From positions 9,486,001-9,550,000 of the forward strand of contig NZ_CP070326.1 in NCBI RefSeq assembly GCF_016917755.1: a DNA stretch of 64,000 nucleotides, in the 5' to 3' direction. The DNA comes from Streptomyces noursei (lineage in GTDB: Bacteria > Actinomycetota > Actinomycetes > Streptomycetales > Streptomycetaceae). Both the position numbers and the translations under genes were made by a program. Below are positions 45,131-53,557 of the stretch, piece by piece; within the stretch, counting starts at the first letter, position 1; each line of letters opens with the position of its first letter. The notes beneath the pieces are model-generated. The model saw nothing but the letters and a program-made list of their open reading frames with translations, made no database searches and was not told where the DNA came from.

Positions 45131-46111
45131 ATGGCAGTGCATCGAGTAGCGGTGCTGGCGCTGGACGGGGTCACCCCACTCGACCTGGCGATCCCGACGC
45201 AGATCTTCACCACCCGGCCGGAAACCCCTTATGAGATGAGCCTGTGCGCGCTGGAGACGAAGGTGGCAACCACCGCGGGTTTCGCCCTGGTCGCCGACGG
45301 GACCCTGGAACAGGTGCGCACCGCCGACACCCTGATCGTGCCGGGATTCGAACCGATCCTCCCGTTGCCGGACGCCGTGCTCGACACACTGGCCGAAGCC
45401 CGCGAACGAGGTAAGCGTGTGGTGTCGATCTGTACGGGCGCCTTTGCGCTGGCCGCGGCAGGCGTACTGGACGGACTGCACGCCACGACCCATTGGAAGC
45501 ACATCGACGAGTTCGAGCGGAGCTTCCCGGCCGTCACGGTCGACCGCGACGTGCTCTACGTCGACGAGGGCGACGTGCTCACCTCGGCCGGGGTGTGCTG
45601 CGGCATCGACCTGTGCCTGCATATCGTGCGCCGCGACCTGGGAGCGGAGGCGGCCAACCAGATCGCCCGCGGCCTGGTCGCCGCCCCCCACCGAGACGGC
45701 GGGCAGGCCCAGTACGTGCCGGCTCCCGTCGCGGTGACCGGTCAGGCGTCGCTGTCCGGTACCCGTGGATGGGCCCTGCACCGGCTCGGCGAGCCGCTCA
45801 CGCTGCGCGTGCTTGCCCGACACGCGGGCCTTTCGCAGCGCACCTTCATGCGGCGGTTCGCCGAGGAAACGGGCACGACCCCGTTGCAGTGGCTGCTCAA
45901 CGCCCGGCTCGGCAGGGCGCGGGAACTGCTGGAAACCACGGACCGCTCGGTGGAACAGGTGGCGCGGGACAGCGGGCTGGGCACGGCCGCCAACCTGCGG
46001 CTGCACTTCCGGCGCGCACTGGGTACTACCCCCACTGCCTACCGCCGCACCTTCGCACGCTCGACGTCGCGCAGTCCGGCCTGTTCACCAGCAGTCCCGC
46101 GCGCGGACTGA
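45131..46111 (+). CDS. GlxA-family AraC-type transcriptional regulator
   Basis: A 326-residue regulator. Residues about 1-190 form a DJ-1/PfpI-like domain, with the nucleophile elbow VVSICTGAFALAAAGVLDGL and THWKHIDEF. The C-terminal AraC HTH pair reads LRVLARHAGLSQRTFMRRFAEETG and VEQVARDSGLGTAANLRLHFRRALGTTP. Such proteins usually activate an adjacent catabolic gene on sensing a small nitrogen compound. The divergent RidA/HD pair is the natural target. Confidence 0.9.
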   Translation: MAVHRVAVLALDGVTPLDLAIPTQIFTTRPETPYEMSLCALETKVATTAGFALVADGTLEQVRTADTLIVPGFEPILPLPDAVLDTLAEARERGKRVVSICTGAFALAAAGVLDGLHATTHWKHIDEFERSFPAVTVDRDVLYVDEGDVLTSAGVCCGIDLCLHIVRRDLGAEAANQIARGLVAAPHRDGGQAQYVPAPVAVTGQASLSGTRGWALHRLGEPLTLRVLARHAGLSQRTFMRRFAEETGTTPLQWLLNARLGRARELLETTDRSVEQVARDSGLGTAANLRLHFRRALGTTPTAYRRTFARSTSRSPACSPAVPRAD

Positions 46112-46229
46112 GAAAGGCCATCACGGCACTGAAAGGCTCCAGAGGCGGTTCGCTGCCGTCCAAGCTGCCGGGCAGACAAGGGGAAACGTTGAGCCCGAGC
46201 CGTCACGAGACCGAGCTTCTACTGGAGTA

Positions 46230-46500
46230 GCAGTGAGCGTCTCCGGCCTGGTCCGGGCGACGAGGTCGCAGCGGGCCTCAGCCCGGTCTCCCCCGCCGGC
46301 CAGAGCCGGGCAGATGTCCTCGTCCTTGATGTCGTGGCCCTCGGCGTGGAGGCGGGCCACGGGGGGCAGCCAGGTAGCGGGTGTTCCAGAGCACCACGGC
46401 GTTGAGGACCAGCCCGAGGGCGGCGAGGGGGCCGGCCCACAGGCGCAGGGAGCGATCGTGAACAACCTTCTGTGTGACGACGATCGCGACAGCGGCTGGA
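46230..46500 (-). pseudogene. Tn3-family transposase, C-terminal fragment, frameshifted
   Basis: One frame gives RSLRLWAGPLAALGLVLNAV and VLWNTRYLA. The next frame gives RLHAEGHDIKDEDICPAL. Together these match the last 60 or so residues of Tn3 transposases (NAVVLWNT.YL...LR.EG...ED...LSPL). The body of the gene is missing. A complementary middle fragment lies at 53.3 kb. Confidence 0.65.
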
Positions 46501-46531
46501 GGACGACGACCGCCGACCGTAGGGCGGTGGG

Positions 46532-47320
46532 TCAGATGAGGGCACCGACGCGGGCGGCGAGTCCGCGGAGTTCGGTGGTCTTCTTCCCGGAGGCCAGCAG
46601 CCCGGACACGAGTGTCTTGACTGCGGGTCGTGCGTGGTTTTCCTCGGGGACGTGGTGTTCGGCGGCCAGGAGGGCGCGGATGCACTCGTCGCGGCGGCCC
46701 CATCGTCCGAGCGCGGCGGCGATGTCGGTGTAGTAGCGGGCGCGGCGCTCGATGCTCGGCAGGTGGTGTGGGGCGACGGCCCGGGCGGCGGCGAGAGCGG
46801 TGGAGGGGTCGCCGGCGGAGTTCTCGGCGGAGATGCGGTGGAGTTGGACGGTGGTGGGGATGAAGCCGCCGCCATGGTCGCGCAGCAGGGTGGTGCCGCC
46901 GAGGTTCTTGGCGATGGTGGCGGCCTCATTGGCCAGTTGCCGCATCCCGGCGGTGTCGCCGGCTCGGGCGGCGGTGTAGGCGGCGGACTGGATGAGCAGG
47001 CCCCGTTCGGCGGCGTGGTCCGGACTGCCTCCACGCAGGTAGGGGTGGTCGGCGGCGGCCAGGACGATGGACAGCGCCTGGTCGTGCCAGTTCGCCTTGC
47101 GTGCGAGGACCGCGAGTTGGCGGGCGGCTTCGGCGACCAGGAGTCGATCGTCGGCGGCCTCGGCGGTCTGGCGTGCGCGGTCGGCGGCCATCCAGCCGAG
47201 CTGCTGCTCGTCGAGTTTGATCAGGATGCGTGTGGCCAGTAGATAGCTCTGGGCCAGCAGCGCCCTGTGCTCTGTGCTGTGGCTGCCGGTCGTGTGCGCG
47301 TGGTCAGCGCCCCTGCTGCG
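46532..47320 (-). pseudogene. TPR-containing transcriptional regulator, N-terminus missing
   Basis: The frame shows helical repeats such as HRALLAQSYLLATRILIKLD, RLLVAEAARQLAVLARKANW, ERGLLIQSAAYTAARAGD and RRARYYTDIAAALGRWGRRD. This is the C-terminal tetratricopeptide region common to Streptomyces XRE-type regulators of about 400 residues. The HTH half is absent and the frame simply runs on upstream without a start. Probably inactive. Confidence 0.65.
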
Positions 47321-47404
47321 TGCGCCGCGGGTGCGGTGTCCTCGAAAGGGCGGGTGGCCCGCAGTCGGCGGGCCACCCCTCGCATGCGAAACGAGGTGTG
47401 AGCG

Positions 47405-48081
47405 ATGAACACCACGAAACGGGCCGCCGTGATCGGACTCGGCGGCCAGGCCCAGAAGGATCACCTCCTGTCTACGCCGCCGCGCTCCATCTGCTGGGTC
47501 AGATCGGCTCCCCGTACCTGGTCGAGGGCCGGTACACCTTCCACTGCCCGGACCTGGCCGCCGGCTGGCGCGGCCGGGCGAAGCTCGCGGGCGGCGGGTG
47601 CCTGGCCGACATGGGCTACCACCTGATCGACCTTCTCCTGTGGTACCTCGGTCTGCCCGACCGCGTCCTGGCCGACACCTCGACCGCCGCCGTGTCGGGC
47701 ACCGAGTACGACGCGGAGGACACCGCCCTGGTCCACCTCGCCTACGACTGCGGCCTGTACGGCTCGCTGCTGGTCTCCCGCTCGGCCGGCCCGAAAACCG
47801 AGCACCTGGCCATCACCGGCCCGCACGGCACCCCGCTCATCGAGCGCGGCGCGGCGCGTTTGCTGGATCCGGCGGGGCAGGTGGTCGAGCCGCTGCTGCG
47901 CGAGCCGGCTTGGCCGTGCTCGCCCGCGGTGCAGATCGATCGCTTCTGCCGCGTCCTGGACCGTTCCTGCCCCAACCCGTCGGGGCCGGCCGAGCACCTG
48001 CCGCACGCCGCCTTCCTGGCCGCCGCCTACGCCTCCGCCGCCACCACCCGCCCCGCGGACCCCACGGAGTTCCTGGCTTGA
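47405..48081 (+). pseudogene. Gfo/Idh/MocA-type sugar dehydrogenase, internally deleted
   Basis: The start (TTKRAAVIGLGGQAQKDHL) is the GxGxxA/G nucleotide-binding motif. The frame then breaks, and after a loss of perhaps 100 codons the C-terminal domain resumes as LVEGRYTFHCPDLAAGWRG, GGGCLADMGYHLIDLLLWYL (catalytic GGG..D.G.H.ID motif) and later LPHAAFLAAAYASA. It would oxidise a sugar or cyclitol hydroxyl. Followed with overlap by a DegT aminotransferase remnant: the classical pair for making an amino sugar or aminocyclitol. Confidence 0.75.
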
Positions 48082-48490
48082 ACGACTCTCCGCTCGCACT
48101 GCTCGGCGGCGAACCGGCCGTCACCGCCGCGGGCCCGCACTTCGCGTGGCCGCCTATCGAGGACGTCGATCGAGGACGTCGACCGCCGCGCGGTCGCCGC
48201 CCAGATGGAGACGGCCGTTTCGATCCCGGACCGCTCCGGCGTTGTCGCCGACCTGGAGGACGCGCTCGCCTCCTACCTGTGCGTCCGACACGTGGTGACG
48301 ACCTGCACCGGCACCGCCGCGCCGCACTCGATGTATGCCGCCGCCGGGATCGGACCGGGGGACGAGGTGTCGTCCCGGCGCTGACTTTCCACGCGACCGC
48401 AACCCCTGTTCCACCTCGGCGCCCGCCCCGTGCTCGCCGACGTCGACAGCCGCGGGCAGCTCGACCTCACCGACGCAGCCCACACTGAGC
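48078..48490 (+). pseudogene. DegT/DnrJ/EryC1/StrS aminotransferase, 5' fragment with lesions
   Basis: It starts SPLALLGGEPAVTAAGPHFA WPPIEDV. A 13-bp tandem duplication (GAGGACGTCGATC/GAGGACGTCGACC) then shifts the frame, after which RRAVAAQMETAVSIPDRSG, VRHVVTTCTGTAALHSMYAA-like and GIGPGDEV appear in changing frames. The PLP-lysine region and everything after it are gone. An amino-sugar aminotransferase remnant, coupled to the preceding dehydrogenase remnant. Confidence 0.7.
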
Positions 48491-48922
48491 GGCCGACCGG
48501 TCGAAGCCCGCCGTGAAACGGTCACGCCGCGACATCACAACGGCCAGCACGCCAATGGCGATCAGCGACCAACCGCCCGAGACCGGTTCCAGCACTGCCA
48601 CCGGGATTCCAAGTGTCAGCAGGATCCATCCGGTCTCCGCGGGCATCGTGCCCGTGGCGATCACAGACCTCCTGGCAAGAAGCCCAAGACCGAAGAAGGC
48701 AATCCCGCTGATCATGAACCACAGGGCCGTCATGCGGGCATCGTCGTTGTTGCGGACCGTGTTCCACAGCCCGTCGGAGACGATGCCGCTCCAGTGCGAG
48801 TATGCGGCGATGAGGCCCACGATCATGTGCACTACAGCCGCAGCGAGTATCAGGCGGGGCACCCAGAGGCGCAGGCCCCTGGTGTTGGGCTTACGGGATT
48901 CCGGGCCTGCGTAGGCATTCAT
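48467..48922 (-). CDS. DUF6463-like four-helix membrane protein
   Basis: A 151-residue protein with four hydrophobic segments: LWVPRLILAAAVVHMIVGLI, MTALWFMISGIAFFGLGLLA, GWILLTLGIPVAVLEPVSGG and WSLIAIGVLAVVMSRR. The spacing fits the DUF6463 family, of unknown function. It follows the TetR gene by 49 nt on the same strand, so it is probably controlled by it. Confidence 0.78.
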   Translation of the reverse strand: MNAYAGPESRKPNTRGLRLWVPRLILAAAVVHMIVGLIAAYSHWSGIVSDGLWNTVRNNDDARMTALWFMISGIAFFGLGLLARRSVIATGTMPAETGWILLTLGIPVAVLEPVSGGWSLIAIGVLAVVMSRRDRFTAGFDRSAAQCGLRR

Positions 48923-48971
48923 GACGCTGTGTTCCTTCCGGATCAGGGGTCCACCTCGGTCGCCTGCGGAG

Positions 48972-49514
48972 TTACGAGGCCGGCCGGTCCAGGAGGGGCA
49001 TCAGGAGCTCATACATGCCGCGCAACTCCGATTTCGGGAGCGGGGGCAAGAGGTGCTCTGCCCCGACCACCATCAGGTACAGCAGCTTGGCCATTTGGTC
49101 CGGTCTGTCATGACCGGTCTGTTCGCACAGATCACGCAGATATCCGATGCGGGTTGCGTCGACGCGCTCCTGCACCCGCGCCGCTTCCGGATCCTGTTTC
49201 GCCCAGGCCCGCATCGCGACCTCCAGCGAGGGACTCGCGGACTTGGTCGCTTCCGCCATGAGCCTGTCCAGCCGCTCCCGGGCCGGCACCGTGCCTGACA
49301 CTTCCACGCCCTTGATGATCGCCGTGGTGCACTTGGCCTCGAAGTGGTCGAGCAATCGGGTCCGATACTTCGGCATCGATCCGAAGTGGTGGTAGAAGGC
49401 ACCCTTCGACATGCCCATGCGCTCGCACAGTCGCTCCAGCGTGACGGCCGGGGCACCCTGCTCCGCCAGCAGCGTCAAGCCTTGGTCCAGCCATGCCGAT
49501 CTCTCCGCGCTCAC
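48972..49514 (-). CDS. TetR-family transcriptional regulator
   Basis: A 180-residue repressor. The HTH reads GLTLLAEQGAPAVTLERLCERMGMSKGAFYHHFGSM. The ligand domain begins after LLDHFEAKCTTAI and ends in RGMYELLMPLLDR. The start is a GTG 6 nt after an AGGAGGGTCAGGTG-like purine run that overlaps a long palindrome, so it should repress itself and the downstream DUF6463 gene. Confidence 0.9.
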   Translation of the reverse strand: MSAERSAWLDQGLTLLAEQGAPAVTLERLCERMGMSKGAFYHHFGSMPKYRTRLLDHFEAKCTTAIIKGVEVSGTVPARERLDRLMAEATKSASPSLEVAMRAWAKQDPEAARVQERVDATRIGYLRDLCEQTGHDRPDQMAKLLYLMVVGAEHLLPPLPKSELRGMYELLMPLLDRPAS

Positions 49515-49520
49515 CTGACC

Positions 49521-49557
49521 CTCCTGTCCATACCAAAAGGTTTGGTATGGACAGGAG
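49521..49557. promoter_or_regulatory. Long perfect palindrome: TetR operator
   Basis: CTCCTGTCCATACCAAA is followed by AGG and the exact reverse complement, giving 17-bp arms with a 3-nt centre, 7 nt before the TetR start. CATACCAAA/TTTGGTATG is a typical TetR half-site pair. The outer part overlaps the ribosome-binding site. As RNA it would also form a very stable hairpin. Confidence 0.8.
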
Positions 49558-49669
49558 GGTAACAGGCTCGCCCGAAGCAAAGGGAATGGGTGGGCACCGG
49601 AGGATCCGGCACCCACCCATTCCAGGAGGTTCACGCCCAAAGGGCGCCCAGTTTGCTGGCGCAGATCAA

Positions 49670-49900
49670 TTATTCCTGCGCTGCGGTATTCCTGTTGAGG
49701 TTGAGGTCCTCGGATCGGGCGGCGAGGTAGCTGCCCCCATCCCTCCGGGCGTGACGGCCCCAGCGGACAGCAGTAACGATGTGCATGCCGAAGAGGTCTG
49801 CGATCACGGCGGCGGGAAGGTCCGTGGCCAGCGACATCCGGGCAGTACTGCGAGCTGCGGGGATCGATATGCCATATCGACTGATCTTGTTCGCGCAAGC
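49670..49900 (-). pseudogene. Tyrosine recombinase/integrase-like C-terminal remnant
   Basis: The minus-strand frame reads IPAARSTARMSLATDLPAAV and IADLFGMHIVTAVRWGRHAR, ending GGSYLAARSED. This matches the tail of actinobacterial site-specific integrase-like proteins (LPA.VLADLLG.....A..W...A...W..Y.A). The catalytic core is missing. It marks a lost integrative element. Confidence 0.5.
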
Positions 49901-50031
49901 GCTTGGGTTGACCGACGCTCCCGCCACAAGCCCCGGGAACAACTGTCGCGTCGTGCCGAGCGCTCGGCTGACAGCGGATCGCCGACAAGGGACACTGCCT
50001 AGTCTCGCTGTCACCCGCAAGTGAGGCACCC

Positions 50032-50290
50032 GTGACCGCTGATCAGCCCGCCCATGCCGACATGGTCAACGCTGCCCGGCGCCTCAGGTACGACCTCCCC
50101 GCGCACCGGGGCAGCAGGTCACCCTGGAGATGCTGGAGTGGGCCGAGCGCGTCCTGGCGATGGACGCCGCCGTTCTCACCACGCGCCGGGCGATCTGGAC
50201 CCCATCTGGCAGGGCGACGACGTGTTCCGCGACGTCGCGGTGCTGATCGAAGCTGGCACGGCCCTGCACATCGACGCGCGCCGCCCGTGG
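50032..50290 (+). pseudogene. Unrecognised gene fragment with frameshifts
   Basis: Pieces in different frames read ADMVNAARRLRYDLPAHRG, LEMLEWAERVLAMDAAVLTT and GDDVFRDVAVLIEAGTALHI. They look like one small protein (about 90 residues) broken by two frameshifts. No family recognised. Confidence 0.35.
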
Positions 50291-50651
50291 AGTGGGTCAG
50301 CCGACCGGCGGCCAGGATCACGTCGACGAGCCTGTCCGCCGCGTCCGGCCGTCCGTGTGCCCTGGCCCGCTGCGCCATGTCCCGCACGTTCGCCGGCGAC
50401 ACCATCCGCAAGGGATTGCTGGACCGGCGGATCTTGCCCGTGGCGACGGTGGCGAACGCGATCCCCTCGGCCGGTGCGACGCGCGCCTCCAGTCCGTCAG
50501 CAGTGCCGATCCACAGCACATCCAAGGTCCCGCCCCCGGCGGACAACCGCTCCTGCAATGCGCCGGTCGCGGTAAGCGCGGGGTAGGTGTGACCCCCGGT
50601 GCCACCCCCGGTGACGACCAGTCGGAAGGTCTGCGGCTGGGGCGTGTTCAC
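50290..50651 (-). pseudogene. MurG-like UDP-GlcNAc transferase with internal deletion
   Basis: The N-terminus reads FRLVVTGGGTGGHTYPALT, the GGGTGGH loop of MurG, then DVLWIGTADGLEARVAPAEGI and FATVATGKIRRSSNPLRMVS. After residue about 92 it jumps directly to MAQRARAHGRPDAADRLVDV, which is how such proteins end. The whole UDP-GlcNAc-binding domain is deleted. It was probably an accessory MurG-like enzyme of a natural-product locus. Confidence 0.65.
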
Positions 50652-50728
50652 CCCGTGCAGGCGACCGGCCAGGAGCGGAGGAGAGCGGGGACCCCGGCCG
50701 ACTCCGGGAACCGCGCCTCCACCTCGAA

Positions 50729-51007
50729 CTGACCGGCTACGACTGCTTCCTGGGCATCGAAACCGCCGGGAACAAGCAGGTCAGCGGGCCGCAGCTCAAG
50801 GCGCTGTTCCTCGCCGAGGCCATCGGCGCCGGCACCTTGGTGCGCGGGATCTTCTACCCGACCGCCGCCCACACCGACGAGCACCTGCACCTGCACCTGC
50901 ACCTGGCCATTGAGACCGTACGGCACGCGGCGGCAGTCTGCGCCCTCGCCCTGGACGGCGACGCTGCGGCCGTTCCCCTGCCCAAGGCGGCCCACCGCCC
51001 CCTGTAG
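50729..51007 (+). pseudogene. Class III aminotransferase (HemL-like), C-terminal fragment
   Basis: The 92 codons read LTGYDCFLGIETAGNKQVSG, LFLAEAIGAGTLVRGIFYPT and AAHTDEHLHLHLHLAIETVR, which is the end of a glutamate-1-semialdehyde aminomutase-like PLP enzyme. A CACCTG triplication encodes the HLHLHL run. No N-terminal part is found nearby. Confidence 0.55.
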
Positions 51008-51153
51008 CAGACGAGCCGGCATGGACGAGCTGCGTGACCTCGGTCGGGACATCCATCGGATCCATGACGTACTCCTTCCGGTTGACGCGGGCGGGAAGCG
51101 GGAAGGGGTGGCCGCCCCTTCCCGCGCCGGGGCTTGGCGGCTGGGTAGCGGAG

Positions 51154-51816
51154 TTACTGGTCGACCTGGCCGACGTATCGGTAGCCGGTGCGGGTCGGGC
51201 GGAGGCGGTCCAGGCGAATGCGGGCGATACGGGCGCCGGGCAGGTCAGCCGCGATCCGGTCTTCGGGATTCCAGGCCACCGCCGGGCGGGAGTCGAACCC
51301 GCCGGCCCCGTGGGGCCTCCGACCACGCCGGTCGCCCTCCTGGCGGAGCAGGACCCGAAGGCCCTCGTGGCTGATGTCGTCGACCACCCCCTCGGCGACC
51401 AGGAAGTCGGCCAGCTTGGCCAGGCTCCAGGTCGAAAACGGCAAGCCGTGCTCGGACGGCTTGGACCTGGCGATCTTCTTGATCCCCCGGCGTTCCGGGA
51501 GGGTGAAGGTTTTTGGTCGGCCACCCTTGTACTTGGGATAGAGCGAGTCGAAGCCATCGGCGTTGAAGTTGTGGAGCACGTCCCGGACCCGGTCCGCACT
51601 GGTGAACGTCACCTCGGCGATCTTCGCCACCGGCATGCCCTGCGCGGATAACAACACCATCTGGGCCCTCCGCCAGGTCACCACCGAACCGGTACCTCTG
51701 CGGATGATCCGCAGCAACCGCCTGCCCTCGTCGTCATCAATCTCCCGGACACACACCCGTTCAGCCACGAGATCATTCTGGCCCTCCGGCACCACCCCGC
51801 TCAGCAACCGGGCCAC
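51154..51816 (-). pseudogene. IS630-family transposase, N-terminal part joined to foreign sequence
   Basis: The frame reads EGRRLLRIIRRGTGSVVTWR RAQMVLLSAQGMPVAKIAEVT and RPKTFTLPERRGIKKIARSK, then TWSLAKLADFLVAEGVVDDI, the HTH half of an IS630 transposase. After LRVLLRQEGDR the sequence changes to an unrelated tail (RIAADLPGARIARIRLDRLR). The DDE domain is lost. Confidence 0.75.
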
Positions 51817-51854
51817 ACCTCACAACAGGGCGAACGTTGCCTGACGCGGCACTA

Positions 51855-53270
51855 GTGTGATGCGCCAGAAATTCAGTGGCTTAGTAAGTACCCTGTTGCT
51901 ATGTCGCATCCGGGTCCTTCTGCTGTGGAGATCACGCTGTCCGAGGCCGAGCGCGCCGAGTTGGTGCGCCGGACGGAAATGCCGGACCGTCGCTCGGCCG
52001 AGAAGGCCCGCATCATCCTGGCGTGTGCTGATGGCATGTCAAACGCAGGTGTCGCACGGATCATTGGCGTCCAGGCCAGGACGGTCGGCAAGTGGCGTCG
52101 GGCTTTCGCCGCAGAGCGGATGGATGGGCTTGAGGACGCCGGCTGGATTGGCCGGCCGAAGGCCGACCTGGTCCTGGACGAGGCGGAGCGCAGGCAGCTG
52201 ATGCAGTGGGCGCGCCGGGCCAAGACCGCCCAGTTCCTCGCGTTGCGAGCCAAGATCGTGCTGCGCTGCGCGGAGGGCGGGACAAACCAGCAGGCCGCGG
52301 CCGACCTCGGCATCGACAGGTCGACGGTGGACCGCTGGCGGGCACGGTTCATTGCGAAACGCCTCGACGGTCTGCATGACGAGCCCCGCTCGGGCCGGCC
52401 GCCCTCGGTCCTCCTCGACCAGGTCGAGGAGGTCATCGTGGCCACCTTGGAGTCCACGCCAGGCAAGGACACGCACTGGTCACGCGCATCAATGGCTAAG
52501 CGCACCGGTTTGTCCAAATCGACCATCGGGCGAATCTGGAAGCGGTTCGACCTCAAGCCTCATCTCCAGGACGCGTTCAAGCTCTCCACCGACCCGCAGT
52601 TCGTCGCCAAGGTCGTCGACGTCGTCGGCCTGTACCACAATCCGCCCGAGAAGGCGGTGGTGCTGTGTGTCGACGAGAAGGCCCAGATACAGGCGCTGGA
52701 CCGCTCGCAGCCAGTGCTGCCGATGATGCCCGGCATGCCCGAGCGGCGCACCCATGACTACTACCGGCACGGCATTACCAGCCTGTTCGCCGCCTTCAAC
52801 ATCGCCGACGGTACTGTCATCGGCGAACTCCACCGCCGCCACCGCGCCATCGAGTTCAAGAAGTTCCTGATCACGATAGACAAGGCCGTGCCCGACGGCC
52901 TCGACGTCCATCTCGTCTGCGACAACTACGCCACCCACAACACCGCCGAGATCAGGACCTGGCTGAGCAAACACCCCCGATTCCACGTTCACTTCACCCC
53001 GACCGGATCTTCCTGGATGAACCAGGTCGAGCGGTGGTTCGGCCTGCTGACCGACAAGCTCATCCGCCGCGGCGTCCACACCTCCGTCAAGGCCCTGGAG
53101 AGCGATATCAAGGCGTGGGTCGCGCAGTGGAACGAAGACCCCAAACCCTTCACCTGGACCAAGACCGCCGACGAGATCCTCAACTCCCTCGCCGACTACC
53201 TCACCAAGGTTGGCACCAGCAGCCAGAAAACAGAGAAGAACTAACCCACCAGATTTCTGGCGCATCACAC
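51855..53270 (+). mobile_element. Complete IS630-family insertion sequence
   Basis: Terminal inverted repeats are perfect over 18 bp (GTGTGATGCGCCAGAAAT at the left, its complement at the right). The element is flanked by the TA target dinucleotide on both sides (51853-51854 and 53271-53272). Length is 1416 bp and one intact transposase gene fills it. It separates the truncated IS630 N-terminal fragment from the duplicated C-terminal fragment at 53.3 kb. Confidence 0.92.
51901..53244 (+). CDS. IS630-family transposase
   Basis: A 447-residue DDE transposase. Two HTH motifs (SNAGVARIIGVQARTVGKWR and GTNQQAAADLGIDRSTVDRW) are followed by a third, SRASMAKRTGLSKSTIGRIW. The catalytic residues are in VVLCVDEKAQIQALDR (D), VHLVCDNYATH (D) and SSWMNQVERWFGLLTD (E). 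No frameshift is present, so it looks active. Its ends and target duplication are intact. Confidence 0.95.
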   Translation: MSHPGPSAVEITLSEAERAELVRRTEMPDRRSAEKARIILACADGMSNAGVARIIGVQARTVGKWRRAFAAERMDGLEDAGWIGRPKADLVLDEAERRQLMQWARRAKTAQFLALRAKIVLRCAEGGTNQQAAADLGIDRSTVDRWRARFIAKRLDGLHDEPRSGRPPSVLLDQVEEVIVATLESTPGKDTHWSRASMAKRTGLSKSTIGRIWKRFDLKPHLQDAFKLSTDPQFVAKVVDVVGLYHNPPEKAVVLCVDEKAQIQALDRSQPVLPMMPGMPERRTHDYYRHGITSLFAAFNIADGTVIGELHRRHRAIEFKKFLITIDKAVPDGLDVHLVCDNYATHNTAEIRTWLSKHPRFHVHFTPTGSSWMNQVERWFGLLTDKLIRRGVHTSVKALESDIKAWVAQWNEDPKPFTWTKTADEILNSLADYLTKVGTSSQKTEKN

Positions 53271-53273
53271 TAG

Positions 53274-53333
53274 GTCAGGATGACTGCGCTCGGGTGGGTA
53301 CGCCGTGCAGGGAGTCGAGGAGCTCTCCGAACA
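53274..53333 (-). repeat. Duplicate of the C-terminus of the chimeric ORF at 20.5 kb
   Basis: On the minus strand the codons give FGELLDSLHGVPTRAQSS and stop, nearly identical to the end of the ORF at 20.53-20.59 kb (one residue differs). The DNA match extends a few bases past the stop codon. The upstream part of the gene is absent and is replaced by a Tn3 transposase fragment reading the other way. Confidence 0.8.
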
Positions 53334-53500
53334 CCTGATGCGGGTGGCCGTCTCCGTCCGTGAGGGTGCGATCTCCTCCTCCACCCTGCTCAAGCGCCTG
53401 CGGTCGGGGTCGAAGAAGAACGCCACCTACATCTCCTTCCGCGAGGTCGGCCGCGTGATGCGCACCGTGCAGCTCCTGCGCTATCTCTCAGGTGCCCCGC
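53320..53500 (+). pseudogene. Tn3-family transposase internal fragment
   Basis: The frame reads ELSEHLMRVAVSVREGAISS, STLLKRLRSGSKKNATYISF and REVGRVMRTVQLLRYLS. These residues match the segment before the C-terminal end of Tn3 transposases. The end itself may be the piece at 46.3 kb on the other strand. Confidence 0.7.
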
Positions 53501-53557
53501 TTCGCCTGCCCGGGGGCGGACGTTGACCGGGTTGCTGTTGCGGTGCGCCGGGCGGGG

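Noticed and set aside
51270..51320. tRNA-like T-arm (GGGAGTCGAACCC) on the minus strand
   Set aside because: The 5-bp stem and 7-nt loop are perfect, but no acceptor, D or anticodon arms can be formed nearby, and the bases are coding in the IS630 fragment tail.
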